Part shown: positions 13,616 to 30,992 of the stretch, in pieces
Layout of the letters: each line of letters starts with the position of its first letter
Position numbering within the stretch: the stretch's first letter is position 1
DNA from: Aporrectodea caliginosa
Lineage: Eukaryota; Annelida; Clitellata; Crassiclitellata; Lumbricidae
Length of the DNA stretch: 64,000 nt
NCBI GenBank assembly: GCA_020284085.1
Contig: JACEVL010000201.1
Location: 656,594-720,593, forward strand
Reading direction: 5' to 3'
Notes under the pieces: generated by a model
Told to the model about the DNA's origin: nothing
The model's database searches: none
The model's input: only the letters and a program-made list of their open reading frames with translations
Translations under genes and position numbers: made by a program

Positions 13616-13948
13616 AAGTCCAGACGGACTGGAGATTAGTAGGGTTGTTTATTTTTCTGTCTGAGAGGAGAGGAGGCATTTTGTGGATGAATGTCTGGCT
13701 TGCTTGGAGATTGCAACTCGGCTAAATACCTCTCTGCCGCAACCTATAACAACCGATAAATCTTGCCACCAACAGCTGCTGGCCAGCATCTGTAGGCTTC
13801 TGCTGTTGCTTAGGCGATCCTATCCGAAGGCAACAATACTGACTCCCTCCCCAGCCTATGCGCCACATGCCTGTGCCTATAAATGCATGGCCTATATACA
13901 TATACCTGCATGTTAATGATCTCTTCTCTGCTACCAACAACATGAACT

Positions 13949-14019
<71 letters not shown>

Positions 14020-14681
14020 GTGCTTTGCGCGTGTACGTATATATGTGTAGGCTAGAAACATACATTCGTATACGTAAGGCTCGCTCTGCATAATTTTATA
14101 TACAGACCTTCTGCATACTGGTCATAGCAGCTTGTTCGTATGGCAAGGCTGCAGTGCAGCTATGGTATGTGCGATTGGCTAATACTGCATTAACCACGCC
14201 ATATGATACACTTAAACACCCATTTCAACACAAACTGACCTCTGCTATAATCTGCTTTACATATATAATGTCCTAAAGTTATGTGTAATCGACTATATTA
14301 ATATGCTAAAATAGGCTTAAATAGCCGAGCTGTTTCCATTGGCTCAACGTAGCAGGTTTCTGAACAGGAAAAGATGCGGTGAAGCAGCCTTGGCATCTGC
14401 GTAGGTGCAATATTGATAGACTGCTTTCAATCGTAACAGATGACCTGCTTCGGCGGTCTCCCTGGCCTATTGCTTCTGCCAGTGGAAAGATGTTTCCGAT
14501 CAACCACGTACGCCGATATTTAGGCATTCGAAGTACTGGAAAATCTGGTGGATAGAACAGTAGTTTTTCGAAAGCCAAAGATAACAAAATATGATGGCGT
14601 CTTAGCGTTGCTGCGAAGTGTACGCTTTGTTCTTCGTCATTCGATGTATCAACATTAACAATAATTTTGCCGAACTTCAAG
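13616..14681 (+). other. Intergenic DNA ending in a probable 5' non-coding exon of the ankyrin/SOCS gene
   Basis: Contains a (GA) array at 13951-14015. A strong donor AAG|GTAAGT at 14681/14682 pairs well with the acceptor TTTGTTTCTAG at 15341-15351 just upstream of the ankyrin/SOCS start codon. I infer a 5' UTR exon ending at 14681; its start is not determined. Confidence 0.45.
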
Positions 14682-15419
14682 GTAAGTTTTCTTAGGCACT
14701 TATCCTGCTTAGGAGCAAGTATACGGCCTATGCGCTAAGTTGCATACTTTTTAATTAGTCTCGAAATGTTCCATCGGCCCGTGTAGAGGCCATTAGAAGA
14801 GTTGAACTCAAAGTTAACCACCTGAGGTATAGCCTAAAGGTGAAGGTTGTAAAATATTATAGTCTACTCTATAAACACTGCTGGGAAGTGTGGTCCTGTT
14901 GTGGTGTGCACTTGTTTACAATAGCCGGGAAGACAGACTGAGTTGGCCCAGGTGGCCCGGCACTTCGCGGATGATCTCGCACTGAACACTAAATCTGGGT
15001 CAAATTCGTCTGCTTATCTTACGAGTTAAGAGGTTAAGCCGAACTCACTTTTATGTAGAGTTTTGGTCAAGAGTGGCTATAAATCTATGTTCCATCGACC
15101 GGTAGAGAGTGATAACAAAGAAACTGGCCCATTGAATAGAGAGACCTATTTCTTTGGGAATCCGAATTGTGAAGTTACGCTACAATAGGCCTATTCCACA
15201 ATGAATTTACCTTGTTTTATTTAGTTTAGTAGGTAACATTTTACTTAACTACATTTAATTAATTCAGGTTAAAACTTCGTTAATTTACTTACTGTAACTT
15301 ACATTAATCAATTAGAATAATTAAGGTATAATTAATTTTCTTTGTTTCTAGTTTTGAGTGAACACTGCAAGTACCTCGGGGTTAAAAGACACATATCTTG
15401 CTATTAGCTCCACTGCCAG

Positions 15420-18416
15420 ATGGAAGATGTTCCGGAGAACCTTCGTCGGACAGCAGAGCGTCGGTTGCTCTTCACGATCCTCGACTCTGAGCTCGTTCTC
15501 GAGGACAAGCTGCACCAGTTGGCCGAGGCAATCGACCGTGACGGGGCCGACATCTGCTGCACCCTGCCCGACGTCCCAGCCCTCGCCGGTCTCTTCCCCC
15601 TCCTGCTCTCCGTCAGCGTCGGCGATGCAGAACTCGTGGAGTTCCTCATCGGCCGTGGAGCGGACGTCAACCAAACGATGGATGATCCCTACTTCCAGCA
15701 GGCCGTCTGTCCCACAGCCCTTCACCAGGCCTGCCTCGACGGTCGTCTGGACCTCGTTCGAGTTCTAGCCGAGACGGATGACTTCGCTTCATCCAGCCCC
15801 TTCCCATCCTCCTCCTCCACCGGTCGAGCTTCCTCTTCCACGTCCTGTCGCAGTTCTAAGTCCCCCTCTTCTTCCGCTCCATGCTGTTCCTCCGCCTTCT
15901 CCCTTTGCCTGGAACTGACCAACGCTCGGGGTCAGACGCCCTACCACCTGGCCGTCGAGTCCGGCAACGCGAACCTCGTCGGCTACCTGGTCGAACGAGG
16001 TTCCTGGATCGAGGCGTGCGATGCGAACGGCAACAATGCTCTGCACATGACGACCTGTCTCGCCTGCGATGACCAAGCCCTCGACATGGTCGACACCTTA
16101 CTCACCCTCGGCGTCAGCATCTACCATCGCAACCGTCTCGGCTTCTCGCCCGTCAAGCAGGCGATGCTGCTCGGTCGGGAGGCATCTGCCCGACTCATGC
16201 TGTCGAGGAACTCCTCCATAGGGAAGGGTCTCCAGGAGGTTGGCAGGACAATACCCCGGACAAAACCCCCGGACAAAACCCCCGGACAATACCCCCTGGA
16301 CAAAACCCCCCCGGTTTAAAACCCCCCCGGACAAAACCCCCCGGTATAAAACCCACCAGCTCCGTAATTATGTGACAAATTGAAGAATTGTTAAATAATC
16401 TAGCAAGTAACTGAAAAAGGTGTTAAAGGGTAGGTAGAGCCTAGAGATTCTAATCAACAGCACATTGAAGAGGTGCTAATTAATCAAGTAAATAATGAGG
16501 TAGAGCCTAGAGATTCTGATCAACAGCCCGGTATAAAAAAAACCCACCAGCTCCTTAATCAGGTGTTAATTAATGTAACAAGAGCAGAGGTGTTAATTCC
16601 AGTAGTGAGGGCAGGTAGAGCTATGAAGACCGTCTGAGTATAAGGGGCAGTGAAAATTTCATAGACAGTACAGTATTTGAAAAAACTTTAGACAGAAAGC
16701 AGGCATGGAGTTTGTAGTATCAGATAAGGGAAAACGTAAAGTTATATATAACGGCTACGTTTTTGTAAAGCAGAAACAGTTAGCTAATGGTATTACATCG
16801 TACGAGTGTGAGAAGAGCAGACAAAATAAAGAGAAACAGGGCGAAATATGTTAGCTTGAAGAAAATGTCCAAACAATTATACACATGTCATTGCATCATT
16901 ACTTGCTAAGTAACCGCTTGCTTGAAATCTATTTAGACTATCTAGTCAATATTTTATTGTCAACAGTTATGAGTGGGGGGTTTTGTCCGGGGGGTTTTAA
17001 ACCGGGGTGCTCGGTCGGGAGGCATCTGCCCGACTCATGCTGTCGAGGAACTCCTCCATAGGGAAGGGTCTCCAGGAGGTTGGCTTCCACCCCCTCGAGG
17101 CTGCCGTTGTCAACCGCCGACGTCGGGTCATCTCGGCGATACTTGACCGCTTGCAGGCCAGTGTTATTTAAGTTTCAGTTTACCTTTCAATTTCAGTTTA
17201 AGTTTTAGTTTTGTTTTAACTGCCCAGTTTAGTTTTAGTTATAGTTTTCAAATCTTTTCAGTTTCAGACTTAGTTTTAGTTTTCAGAACCTTTCAGTTTT
17301 AATTTAGTTCTGTTTGATTAGCAAAAGAAACAGAACAACCGATCTTATTAATTTCATGCTTTCATGCTACTGAGCTTCAGTTTGAAGTACTGGCCGCTAA
17401 CCGTTGCAGATATACCGGCCACTTGGTTTGAGTGCCACATACAAAAATTAATCCAGTTTTCAACTTTAAAGTTTAGTTTTAGTTCTAGTTGTCTAATTTT
17501 CAGTTTAGTTTTAGTTGCAGTTTTCAGAACTTTTCAGTTTTGCGATTAGTTAAGTAAAATAGAACTTTTCAGTTAACAATAAAGTTACTTTCAGTTTTAG
17601 TTAACTTAAATAGCACTGTTGCAGGCCGTCGGTTCGACGTCCCCAGCGAAGGTCCCGGAGACGGACGAGTCCTTGAACATTGTCGTGCTGAACAGTGGAC
17701 TGAACGGTATCCTGGAGCAGCTGTTGACCTGTCCCCAGATGCGAGCACACATCGACGTCAACGGGTCCCTCGGGTACACGCCCCTCTACAACGCCTGTGC
17801 CAGTCGCAACACCGTCGCCGTGCGTCTTCTCCTCGAGGCAGGAGCAGACCCTGACCGACCTTCGCTACGCCAGCACGTCCTTCCTCTCAAGAAGACCGTC
17901 CTCCAGAACGACCTCGAAGCGTCCCGGCTCCTACTGGACTTTGGCGCTTCCGCCTGTCACTGCTTCGACTGCAGCCCCTTGCTCCGATCCAGCCGAGTCT
18001 CCTCCGGGTCGCAGGCCCTCGTGGGAATCCGTGACGGAGAGCTGGACCTACTCTACCTGGCTCTCTTCACCGATGTCTCCCTGTGTCAGCTGCTCCTGTC
18101 CGGAGGTACTTGCGTCTCGTTCAAGTCGCTGGAGGTCCTGTGTAGCGGAAGTCAGGATCATCGATCCCTGTTGACGGATCTCTACCGCGCTGGTCATCAC
18201 GACATCCTGAGGAAGGTACTGGAAACGGAACTGGAAGATCAGGACAAGGACCTGTCCGTCAGAGAGGAGCTCCGTGAAGTCCTTCGGTCACCACCGCCTT
18301 TGAAACTCATCTGCCGGAGTCGGTTTCGAGCGGCCGTCAAGCCCAGGGTTTACTGGGCCATCCGGAAGATCGCCCTTCCGCAAACCATTAGACAGTACTT
18401 ACTGCTGGAGATCTAA
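15420..18416 (+). CDS. Ankyrin-repeat and SOCS-box (ASB-like) protein, coding region cut by two mobile insertions
   Basis: Three open blocks form one frame: 15420-16244, 17085-17158 and 17627-18416 (equivalently 15420-16238, 17079-17156, 17625-18416 if spliced at the duplicated ends), 562 residues. ATG at 15420 is preceded by the acceptor at 15351. Ankyrin units are visible in FPLLLSVSVGDAELVEFLI, TALHQACLDGRLDLVRVL, TPYHLAVESGNANLVGYL, NALHMTTCLA and TPLYNACASRNTVAVRLLL. The C terminus fits a SOCS box: PLKLICRSRFRAAV, then LPQTIRQYLLLE. In this family ankyrins bind substrates and the SOCS box recruits Elongin BC-Cullin 5 ubiquitin ligase. A Ser-rich insert lies near residues 123-160. The exon is GC-rich and intron-poor compared with its neighbours. 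It is either functional with two new introns or a recent pseudogene; I cannot assign a particular ASB number. Confidence 0.8.
16168..16244 (+). repeat. First copy of a 77 bp duplicated exon segment
   Basis: Identical over 77 bp to 17008-17084. It contains AGGT at 16237-16240, so a donor here and the matching acceptor in the second copy would remove exactly 840 bp and keep the frame. Confidence 0.9.
16245..17007. mobile_element. 763 bp insertion with C-rich inverted ends and a FLYWCH fragment
   Basis: Lies between the two identical 77 bp copies of ankyrin/SOCS exon. The left end is built from repeats of CCCCGGACAAAACCCCC and CGGTTTAAAACCCCC; the right end carries the inverted form GGGGGGTTTTGTCCGGGG and GGTTTTAAACCGGGG. 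The interior includes a repeated GTAGAGCCTAGAGATTCT and CGGTATAAA...ACCCACCAGCTCC, showing internal duplication. It encodes the start of a FLYWCH zinc finger (16705-16854). FLYWCH domains commonly accompany animal Mutator-like transposases, so a MULE-derived origin is possible, but the 77 bp flanking repeat is far longer than a MULE target duplication. Confidence 0.75.
16705..16854 (+). pseudogene. FLYWCH zinc-finger fragment, 49 codons, inside the insertion
   Basis: The frame opens with MEFVVSDKGKRKVIYNGYVF, continues NGITSYECEKSRQ and ends at TAG. This fits the first half of a FLYWCH domain (F-x-x-S-x-K-G-K, then G-Y-x-F, N-G, aromatic-x-C-x-x-x-R). The second Cys and the His ligands are missing, so it cannot fold as a full finger. 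Confidence 0.7.
17008..17084 (+). repeat. Second copy of the 77 bp duplicated exon segment
   Basis: Identical to 16168-16244. The coding frame resumes directly after it with FHPLEAAVVNRRRR. AG at 17077-17078 is the acceptor that would pair with the donor at 16239. Confidence 0.9.
17159..17618. mobile_element. hAT-type MITE inside the ankyrin/SOCS coding sequence
   Basis: 460 bp element with ends CAGTGTTATTTAAGTT and, inverted, CAGTGCTATTTAAGTT (15 of 16 identical). The perfect 8 bp duplication TTGCAGGC lies at 17151-17158 and 17619-17626. The interior is made of degenerate TTTCAGTTTTAGTTTTAGTT units and is T-rich on the coding strand. Removing the element and one duplication copy rejoins LDRLQ to AVGSTS in frame. 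No protein coding. Confidence 0.92.
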
Positions 18417-20474
18417 TTATTAAATGTTTTTATTTTTTACATGTAGGAAATCTAAAGTCGCTTAATTGATTGTTGCTGTACTTTGATTTCGTTTTTTGTA
18501 TTGTTTTCTTTTGTTTTGCTTTGATTTCTAATTTTGTTTTGTTCAGGTTTCGTTTCGTTCTTTTGTTCTTGTTTTTCTTTGAAGTTTCTATTTGTTTGGT
18601 TTGTTTTAGATTTGGTTTTTTTCTGTTTACTTCTTGTGTTTCCTATCTTTTGGTTCTTTTCGTTTTTTGTCATATTTTTACGCGGAAACTACTGAAATTA
18701 CAATCCACTGCAAACGCTTTAACCATCTATCATGGTCTGCTGAATATTCGAGACCAAATACGAAACAGGATCTTATCTTAGAGACGCATCAGTTGGTCTG
18801 TGTTTGAATGAATCATAATTATAAACTACGCTTCGTTGCAATGCTACTTCTTTGAGCTGCAACTGGCTAAAACGCTGGTTTGTAGCCTACATTGCAGCTG
18901 ATCGGCCCCACGCCCAATAAGTATTTGGATGGATTACCATGCTTTCATGGGATACTATTGACCTCCGTCGTCTGGGAGTGTCGCCAGAATTCGGTAAATG
19001 AGTAGGGGCACATACCAATCAAAGTTGGGAAGTTGAAAGATGTCCTGTTGTTGAGTTGTTTGGCCGTGTTTGCAAACACGGCCTATATGCCTGTGACCTC
19101 GGAAAAGTTTTCATGGGGTGCATAAATAAGGTTACCTCAACCTTCTGCAGTCTTTACGTGACTGACCTAACTGAATCTTGTTTCCTTTGAGACAAGTAAA
19201 CAATGGGACTTACATGTAATTGTTCCTTTTGCACGCAGTTTGACAATGCAACTGCGTGATTTTTCAGTGATTGACACATCTTCCTCTTACAGAAGCTTAC
19301 TACGCATACCTCACTGAGAAGAAGAGCAGTCCCTTAAAGCAAGCCCTGAGGCAGCCATGTGTATGAAGTGTTAGCGACGTTATTTTCTTGACCTCGGCAT
19401 ATGAGTGTCGGTGGCTAGTCCTCTCCCTCACCGTTCCATCTTCCCGCCGACAGTGTAAGGTCAGTGTATAGGCCTACTCATTAGAGCTGAGTTGGCTAGA
19501 TGGTGCAGGTGGAGCAGAAATCTTAAAGCAAATATCTGCCATTGGCGGGGATTTGAAACCCCGACCTCTCGATTGACAGTCCAGCGCGCTAACCGCTAGA
19601 CTATCGAACACCCTCTCACTGATCTCACCCTCTAAGTCTGACTGAACGCATCCGCTGCTGTGATACACTGATTGCTTTGTATGAACTTTGTGTGATTTCA
19701 GATGCAAGCAATTGCTATCGTCGCTGTTAAACTATGAGTTTGTTTCTTTGTTACTCAGTTACTGTTTTGTTATTGCAGAAGTATTTATTTATTATTGACT
19801 GATTGCGTCCATAATTAGTCAACCTTTAGCTTCATTCCCTAAAAGCCAACATCTGTTTTAATTAACCTTTGAAGCAAAGTTTCTGAATATCATTTCACGC
19901 CGACAGTTCTAGTAACTGAAAAAGAAGGGTATAGATATCCCTCCTATGATCGCGGGTTTTAATCAGAATAACCAGGGCTTATTCTAAGGAATTTTATCAA
20001 CTACTCCCCTTGAAAAGTTGACCGGGGGGGGAAGAGTAGCAGATGTTTTCCAAGAATTTTCTCGCTTTCCTCGAGGGGGTAGTAACGAGAATTTTCCAAG
20101 AATTTTCGAGGGGTAGTAGTAACGACAGTTTTCCAAACAAAAGGGGCGCAATAAATCCTGGGGAATTATCCATAAATTTCACACTTTCTGTACAAAATTG
20201 GTTTATACAATTAGGTCTAAAAAAATAACTGCACAAAATCTGATATTTAACTGCACAAATTTCTTTCCCAACTACACACTTTGTGTCTGGCTGCACGTTA
20301 GAATAAGCCCTGAGAATAACCTTTCCGACCTTTCTCTTAATCTTCGAGACTTCTGACGTGATTTTCAGAGTTTGAGATCGCCAAAACTTTCGATGATTCC
20401 TGTAGCCTAGGCCTAGGCGGCTAGGCCTACTAGTCGTTTGCGCTTCCCGGTCGGTTTTGCTCATGCCCTGTTAG
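18417..20474. other. Intergenic DNA with a tRNA-like SINE head
   Basis: Begins with a T-rich run (18430-18670) and an ATTAAA only 3 bases after the stop codon. A small open stretch after a good acceptor near 19293 has no recognised domain. A minus-strand tRNA-like head lies at 19540-19612. TAGGCCTA words cluster around 20400-20440. Confidence 0.55.
19540..19612 (-). repeat. tRNA-Asp-like SINE head or tRNA pseudogene
   Basis: On the minus strand it reads GATAGTCTAGCGGTTAGCG, an anticodon region CTGGACTGTCAATCGAG and a perfect box B within TCGGGGTTTCAAATCCCCG. The D and T arms are tRNA-like and the apparent anticodon is GTC, but the acceptor-stem halves do not pair, so a functional tRNA is unlikely. 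Confidence 0.7.
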
Positions 20475-20622
20475 CAGTGGTGTAGTGGGGGGAACGTGGG
20501 GAACGCCGTTCCCCCACTTTTTTCTCACACTATGCAAAATTCTTGCAAGATGGCACTTTTTGCTTAGGCCTACTTCAATATCCAGGCGTTCCCCCACTTC
20601 ATTTTTTAGGACTACACTACTG
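20475..20622. mobile_element. hAT-type MITE, family CAGTGGTGTAGTGG
   Basis: 148 bp. Ends CAGTGGTGTAGTGG and GGACTACACTACTG are imperfect inverted repeats. The perfect 8 bp duplication CCTGTTAG is at 20467-20474 and 20623-20630. An internal repeat GCGTTCCCCCACTT is also present in inverted form. Confidence 0.88.
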
Positions 20623-21112
20623 CCTGTTAGGTTGTAACTCTATTTAAAGCATTTTAACGACTCTTCCGTTATAGTTTTTCTTATTTTTCGTCGTACGTTC
20701 CCTATTCAGTATTAAATCAATAACGTTTATTGCTTTAGGAAGTAGGCCTGCCGCCTACTGTAACAGTGTATACGTTTCCTGTTGAAGAGTGGTGACTGAA
20801 TCCCTAGCCAGCACACCTACGTTGGCCCAATATTGACCCAGCGTAGTCCGCCATTGGCCCAAAGTTTTACGTTATTGGTCTAACGTTGTCCGAAATTACT
20901 ATGTCTCTGTTAACGTTATTTAACGAGCTCTCTGCAGAAATTAAACACTTACAGCGCCCAAAGCAATCTCCGCTTAAAATGTCAAGTTTTCCAGGAGGTC
21001 GATTTTCTTGTAAAGAAAAATCACATAGGCTAACTAATCATCATGGATGTTCTAGAAAATTTACCGAAATTTTAAGTGTTCATGTTGTGCTTAAATTAGC
21101 ATAAATTGTTAT

Positions 21113-21292
21113 CAGGGATAGGCAGTAAATGAAATTGCCTAATTGAAATTAATTGAAATTGTGCAATTTGTAATTTGTAATTCAATTACATTTTCCGATG
21201 TATTTTTGTAATTTGAAATTATATTTCATGTCCCAAAGTAATTTGCAAATTTGTAATTCAATTAAATTTTCCGAGTTATTTACCCATCACTG
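21113..21292. mobile_element. hAT-type MITE, family CAGGGATAGG
   Basis: 180 bp. Ends CAGGGATAGGCAGTAAAT and, inverted, CAGTGATGGGTAAATAAC. The flanking 8-mers ATTGTTAT and ATTATTAT differ at one base. The interior is rich in AATTGAAATT and TTGTAATTCAATTA. Confidence 0.75.
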
Positions 21293-21992
21293 ATTATTAT
21301 GATGAAAAAGGAAGGTGCATAGGCCTACGATTCAGGACAAATTTCCTGTTTATCTTGCTGCATAATCCTGGAATGCACTTACCTTAAGATGCCTCTGATG
21401 ATCACGAAATAGAAACTGCGTAGAAGTATCCTGGCGCTGAAAAACATATTTAGGAGACTACGTGACTGTTTCTTATGCGTTTTTCGTACGCATTTGGCGT
21501 CATTATAAATAGGCCTACTTTTAAAGCGGAATGATTGTTTTGGTTGTCTTTCAAAGAGAACTAACGGGTTGATCGTTTGAACCAACAAAACGAGACCGAA
21601 GATGCTTTCCTTCAATAATTGACGTACAGTAACCTACATACACACGTGCTTACGTGACTATGTGCATGCACATACATGTATAGGCCTACATATACCTTCA
21701 CCCGCATACAGTATGTACACACACGTACAGACAAGTATACTAGTATACATACGTATACGCACATGCATGCATACATACATGAATAATTGAATATATGCAT
21801 ATATATATATATATATATATATAGGCCTATATAGCCTATACATGCATGATTCATCCTGTAGGCCTATACAAATACGTGCGTGCATAAATACATCCATGCA
21901 TTCATAATTACATATACATACGGTAAAGCATGAATAGGGCCTACTCATACAAATGTGCATACATTCACACATATTATTCACATATAAAAGAC

Positions 21993-22310
21993 CAGCTTGT
22001 ATAACAACATTGGGGAGAAGGAGGAGCAGAGCCTACAAGATTATTACTGGAAAGGAGGCAGTGCAGAAGGAGAAGTTTTTTGAATTAGTACCATGGCAAA
22101 GTAAGGTAACATTTTTCTCTTTTCTTCAATGTAGCGTCCAAGCTTCTTCTGGGACATAGGTATAAATTATTTAAGAAACCACAATGAGGGACATTAGGGC
22201 AGAAATTCTTCAGTGCCAGAGTTGTAGATTTGTGGAATAGTTTGGATGATAGTAGCCTACTTAGTAACCATCTCAGTGGACACTATCACAAGCTTTTAAG
22301 AAGCCTAACC
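21993..22310 (+). pseudogene. Dead 3' end of a non-LTR retrotransposon (LINE)
   Basis: Frames read RRRSRAYKIITGKEAVQKEK and FFELVPWQ, then after frame breaks KLFKK and FFSARVVDLWNSLDDS. This order (Y-K-I-I-x-G, F-F-E-L, F-F-x-x-R-V-V-x-L-W-N-S-L) is the usual ending of LINE reverse transcriptase proteins. Stops and frameshifts show it is inactive. Confidence 0.7.
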
Positions 22311-22490
22311 TACTTAGGAAATTTGTAGGCCTAACCTACTTAATCATTTGAGTAGGCCTAACCTTCTTAGCATTTGAGTAGGCCTAACCTACTTAGCAAC
22401 CATTTGAGTAAGCCTAACCTTCTTAGCAACCATTTGAGTAGGCCTAGCATACTTAGCAACCATTTGAGTAGGCCTAACCTTCTGGAAAGC
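22305..22490 (+). repeat. Minisatellite with a unit of about 30 bp
   Basis: Six to seven imperfect copies of a unit containing TAGGCCTAACCTACTTAGC and AACCATTTGAG. It directly follows the LINE remnant and may derive from its tail. Confidence 0.85.
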
Positions 22491-24571
22491 TCAACGATTT
22501 CATTGTTCACCTAATCTAGTCCGAAAATTCTATTACGCCGTTATCCTAATGCGCAATATATCATCAATCAATGTCAATGTTCACTTCTATAGGCAAAATC
22601 GCATTTCAAAATATGATTTGAAAACCGACAAATCGCACCAGATCCCATCTCTCATACGCCGTGCTGCGTCTATTCGTATTGTATGCAACGTATACGCCGA
22701 AAACATGTACGAGCGGACACTACAGTAAACAGTGCAGAAAACGCGTTAATGCCTGTGTACGCATTCCATGTGGCAGAGGAAGATTTAGTAGATGCTGATA
22801 GCCAGTGATGTAGCGAAGGGAAGGGTAGGGAGAGGGAGGGGAAAAGAGAGGCAGAGTGGAAGACAGAGGGAGGCTGAGAAGGAAGGAGGCAGAGAAGGAA
22901 GCCGGGAAGGTGTTTAGAGGAGAGCAGAGCCGCAGAGGTAAGGTGGAGGCTGAGAAGGCGGCAGGAAAGGAGGCTGGAAAGGAGCAGGAAAAGAGGCACG
23001 ACGAAAGGAGGCACGAAAGGAGGCACGAAAGGGACAGGAAAAGAGGCAGGAAAGTGGGCAAGAAAGGGGCAGGAAGGTATCAAGACGGGGGCAGTGGAGG
23101 AAAAGAATGAGATATACGATGGAGGATGGAGAAAAAGGCAGAAACGGAGATAGGGAGGGAGAGGATGGATGGATGGATGTGTCTGAGAATGCGGCAGAAA
23201 GACTAACACAGACGAGAACAGAGACAGAGACAGGGACCGATAGATTCATGGAGATATGAAACCCAGAAGGTATAGTAAAGATCGGATCATTAGGAGAAAA
23301 AGGAGGAGAGTGCAAGATTGAAGAAAGCACGACAAGCGGAGAAGCGTGGAGTTTTGCGTCAAGCATCTTCTGTTTCCATCGTCTGTTTGTCTGCTGCAGG
23401 ACCTGGGCTCACAGAAGCATTCATCTCCTTAGGCTGCATATAATTCATTCCATTGCAACCACCAAAGATGCTGGCTCCACGCATCCCTCTCTCTCTTGCT
23501 CTGCGGCAGCATCAGCAGAAACAACAACGACTGGACCAGTGCTGCGATCAGCTCTGGTTAGTATATCAACGCTGATGGAACAGCCACGGAGACCAAGAAG
23601 GAGGGGCAGGAAGAGGAGGTAGGACAGGAGGAGGAGGAGAAGGAGGAGAGAGACAAAGATAGAGAGGCGGAAGAGAATAAAAGAGACGAGGAGGAGAAGG
23701 AGGAGGAGGAGGCGAATAAAAGAGACGAGGAGGAGAGAGAGGAGAAGGAGGAGGAAGAGGAGGAGAGAATAAAAAAAGAGGAAGAGGAGGAGGAAGAAAA
23801 GGGAATGTGAAAGACGAGAAGGAAAAGAAGAAGTAGATGTTTAGAAAGAGGAGGTGGAACGAGAGGAGGAAGATGAAGAAAGTGAAGGAGAGGGAGAAAG
23901 AGACAGAGAAGAAAGAGACAGAGAAGAAGGTGGAGGACGAGGAGGAGGAAAAGCAGGAGGTGGAGGAGGAAGAGGAGGAGGAAGAAGAGGAGGTGATGGG
24001 CAAAGGTGAACGACGAAGGTAATGCCAAAGGTGAGAAAGCAGATGGAGGAAGAGGAGAAGAAATAGGAAGCGGAGGAAGGGAAGAGGAGGGCATAGTTGA
24101 AGGCGAAGGAGGGAGCAGCACGGTTGTTTTCTTTCTCTAATATCTTCGTAGGAGTATTAGCCAGATCCGTCGCTCTTTATTCCAGTGCCGACTGGCCTTA
24201 TTCCACTCGCCCTGGAAGAGAGAGGGAGCGAGCGAGGGAAGGAAGGCAGCAATGCCGATAGAAGAGGCCTGTCTGCGGTTACCCTGATGGGAGCCGCCGC
24301 CTAACTCACTCGCTTCTGCTGCTTGTGCTGCTGCTGCTGCAGTTCTCGGGTTTCGACTGTGGCCGTCTGCTACACACAGCGACTGATAACAGAGAACATC
24401 GCAGAGGCGGACTAAGACCTCTGAGCTGCTGTGTGCAACGTCAAGACATGAGCCCCTGAAGAAGAAGAAGTAGACGACGACGAGGACGTTGGAAGTAACA
24501 GGGTCTCCGTCGATCGAAGGGTCGTCGAAGGTCAACTTCGGTCGTTATGACTTCCGGTGGTGGACGATAAG
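22491..24571 (+). other. Upstream region of the PDZ gene with a 1.2 kb polypurine tract
   Basis: From about 22815 to 24110 the plus strand is nearly all A and G (GGAGGA, GAGAAGGAGG, GAAAGG units), giving long artefactual frames on both strands. 24120-24571 returns to mixed sequence and probably holds the promoter and 5' UTR of the PDZ gene. A seven-codon upstream frame (24547-24570) ends one base before the main ATG. Confidence 0.6.

Positions 24572-30992
<6,421 letters not shown>

Noticed and set aside
19293..19365. Possible terminal exon after the acceptor CCTCTTACAG (EAYYAYLTEKKSS...)
   Set aside because: Only 24 codons, no domain, no donor-linked upstream exon; the ankyrin/SOCS protein already ends with a complete SOCS box.
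19540..19612. Functional tRNA-Asp gene
   Set aside because: D and T arms are good but acceptor-stem halves do not pair; more likely a SINE head.
20886..21104. 72-codon plus-strand frame
   Set aside because: No domain, no splice context, next to a MITE; chance openness.
22670..24121. Pro/Ser/Phe-rich minus-strand frames up to 187 codons
   Set aside because: By-product of the polypurine tract; composition bias explains openness.
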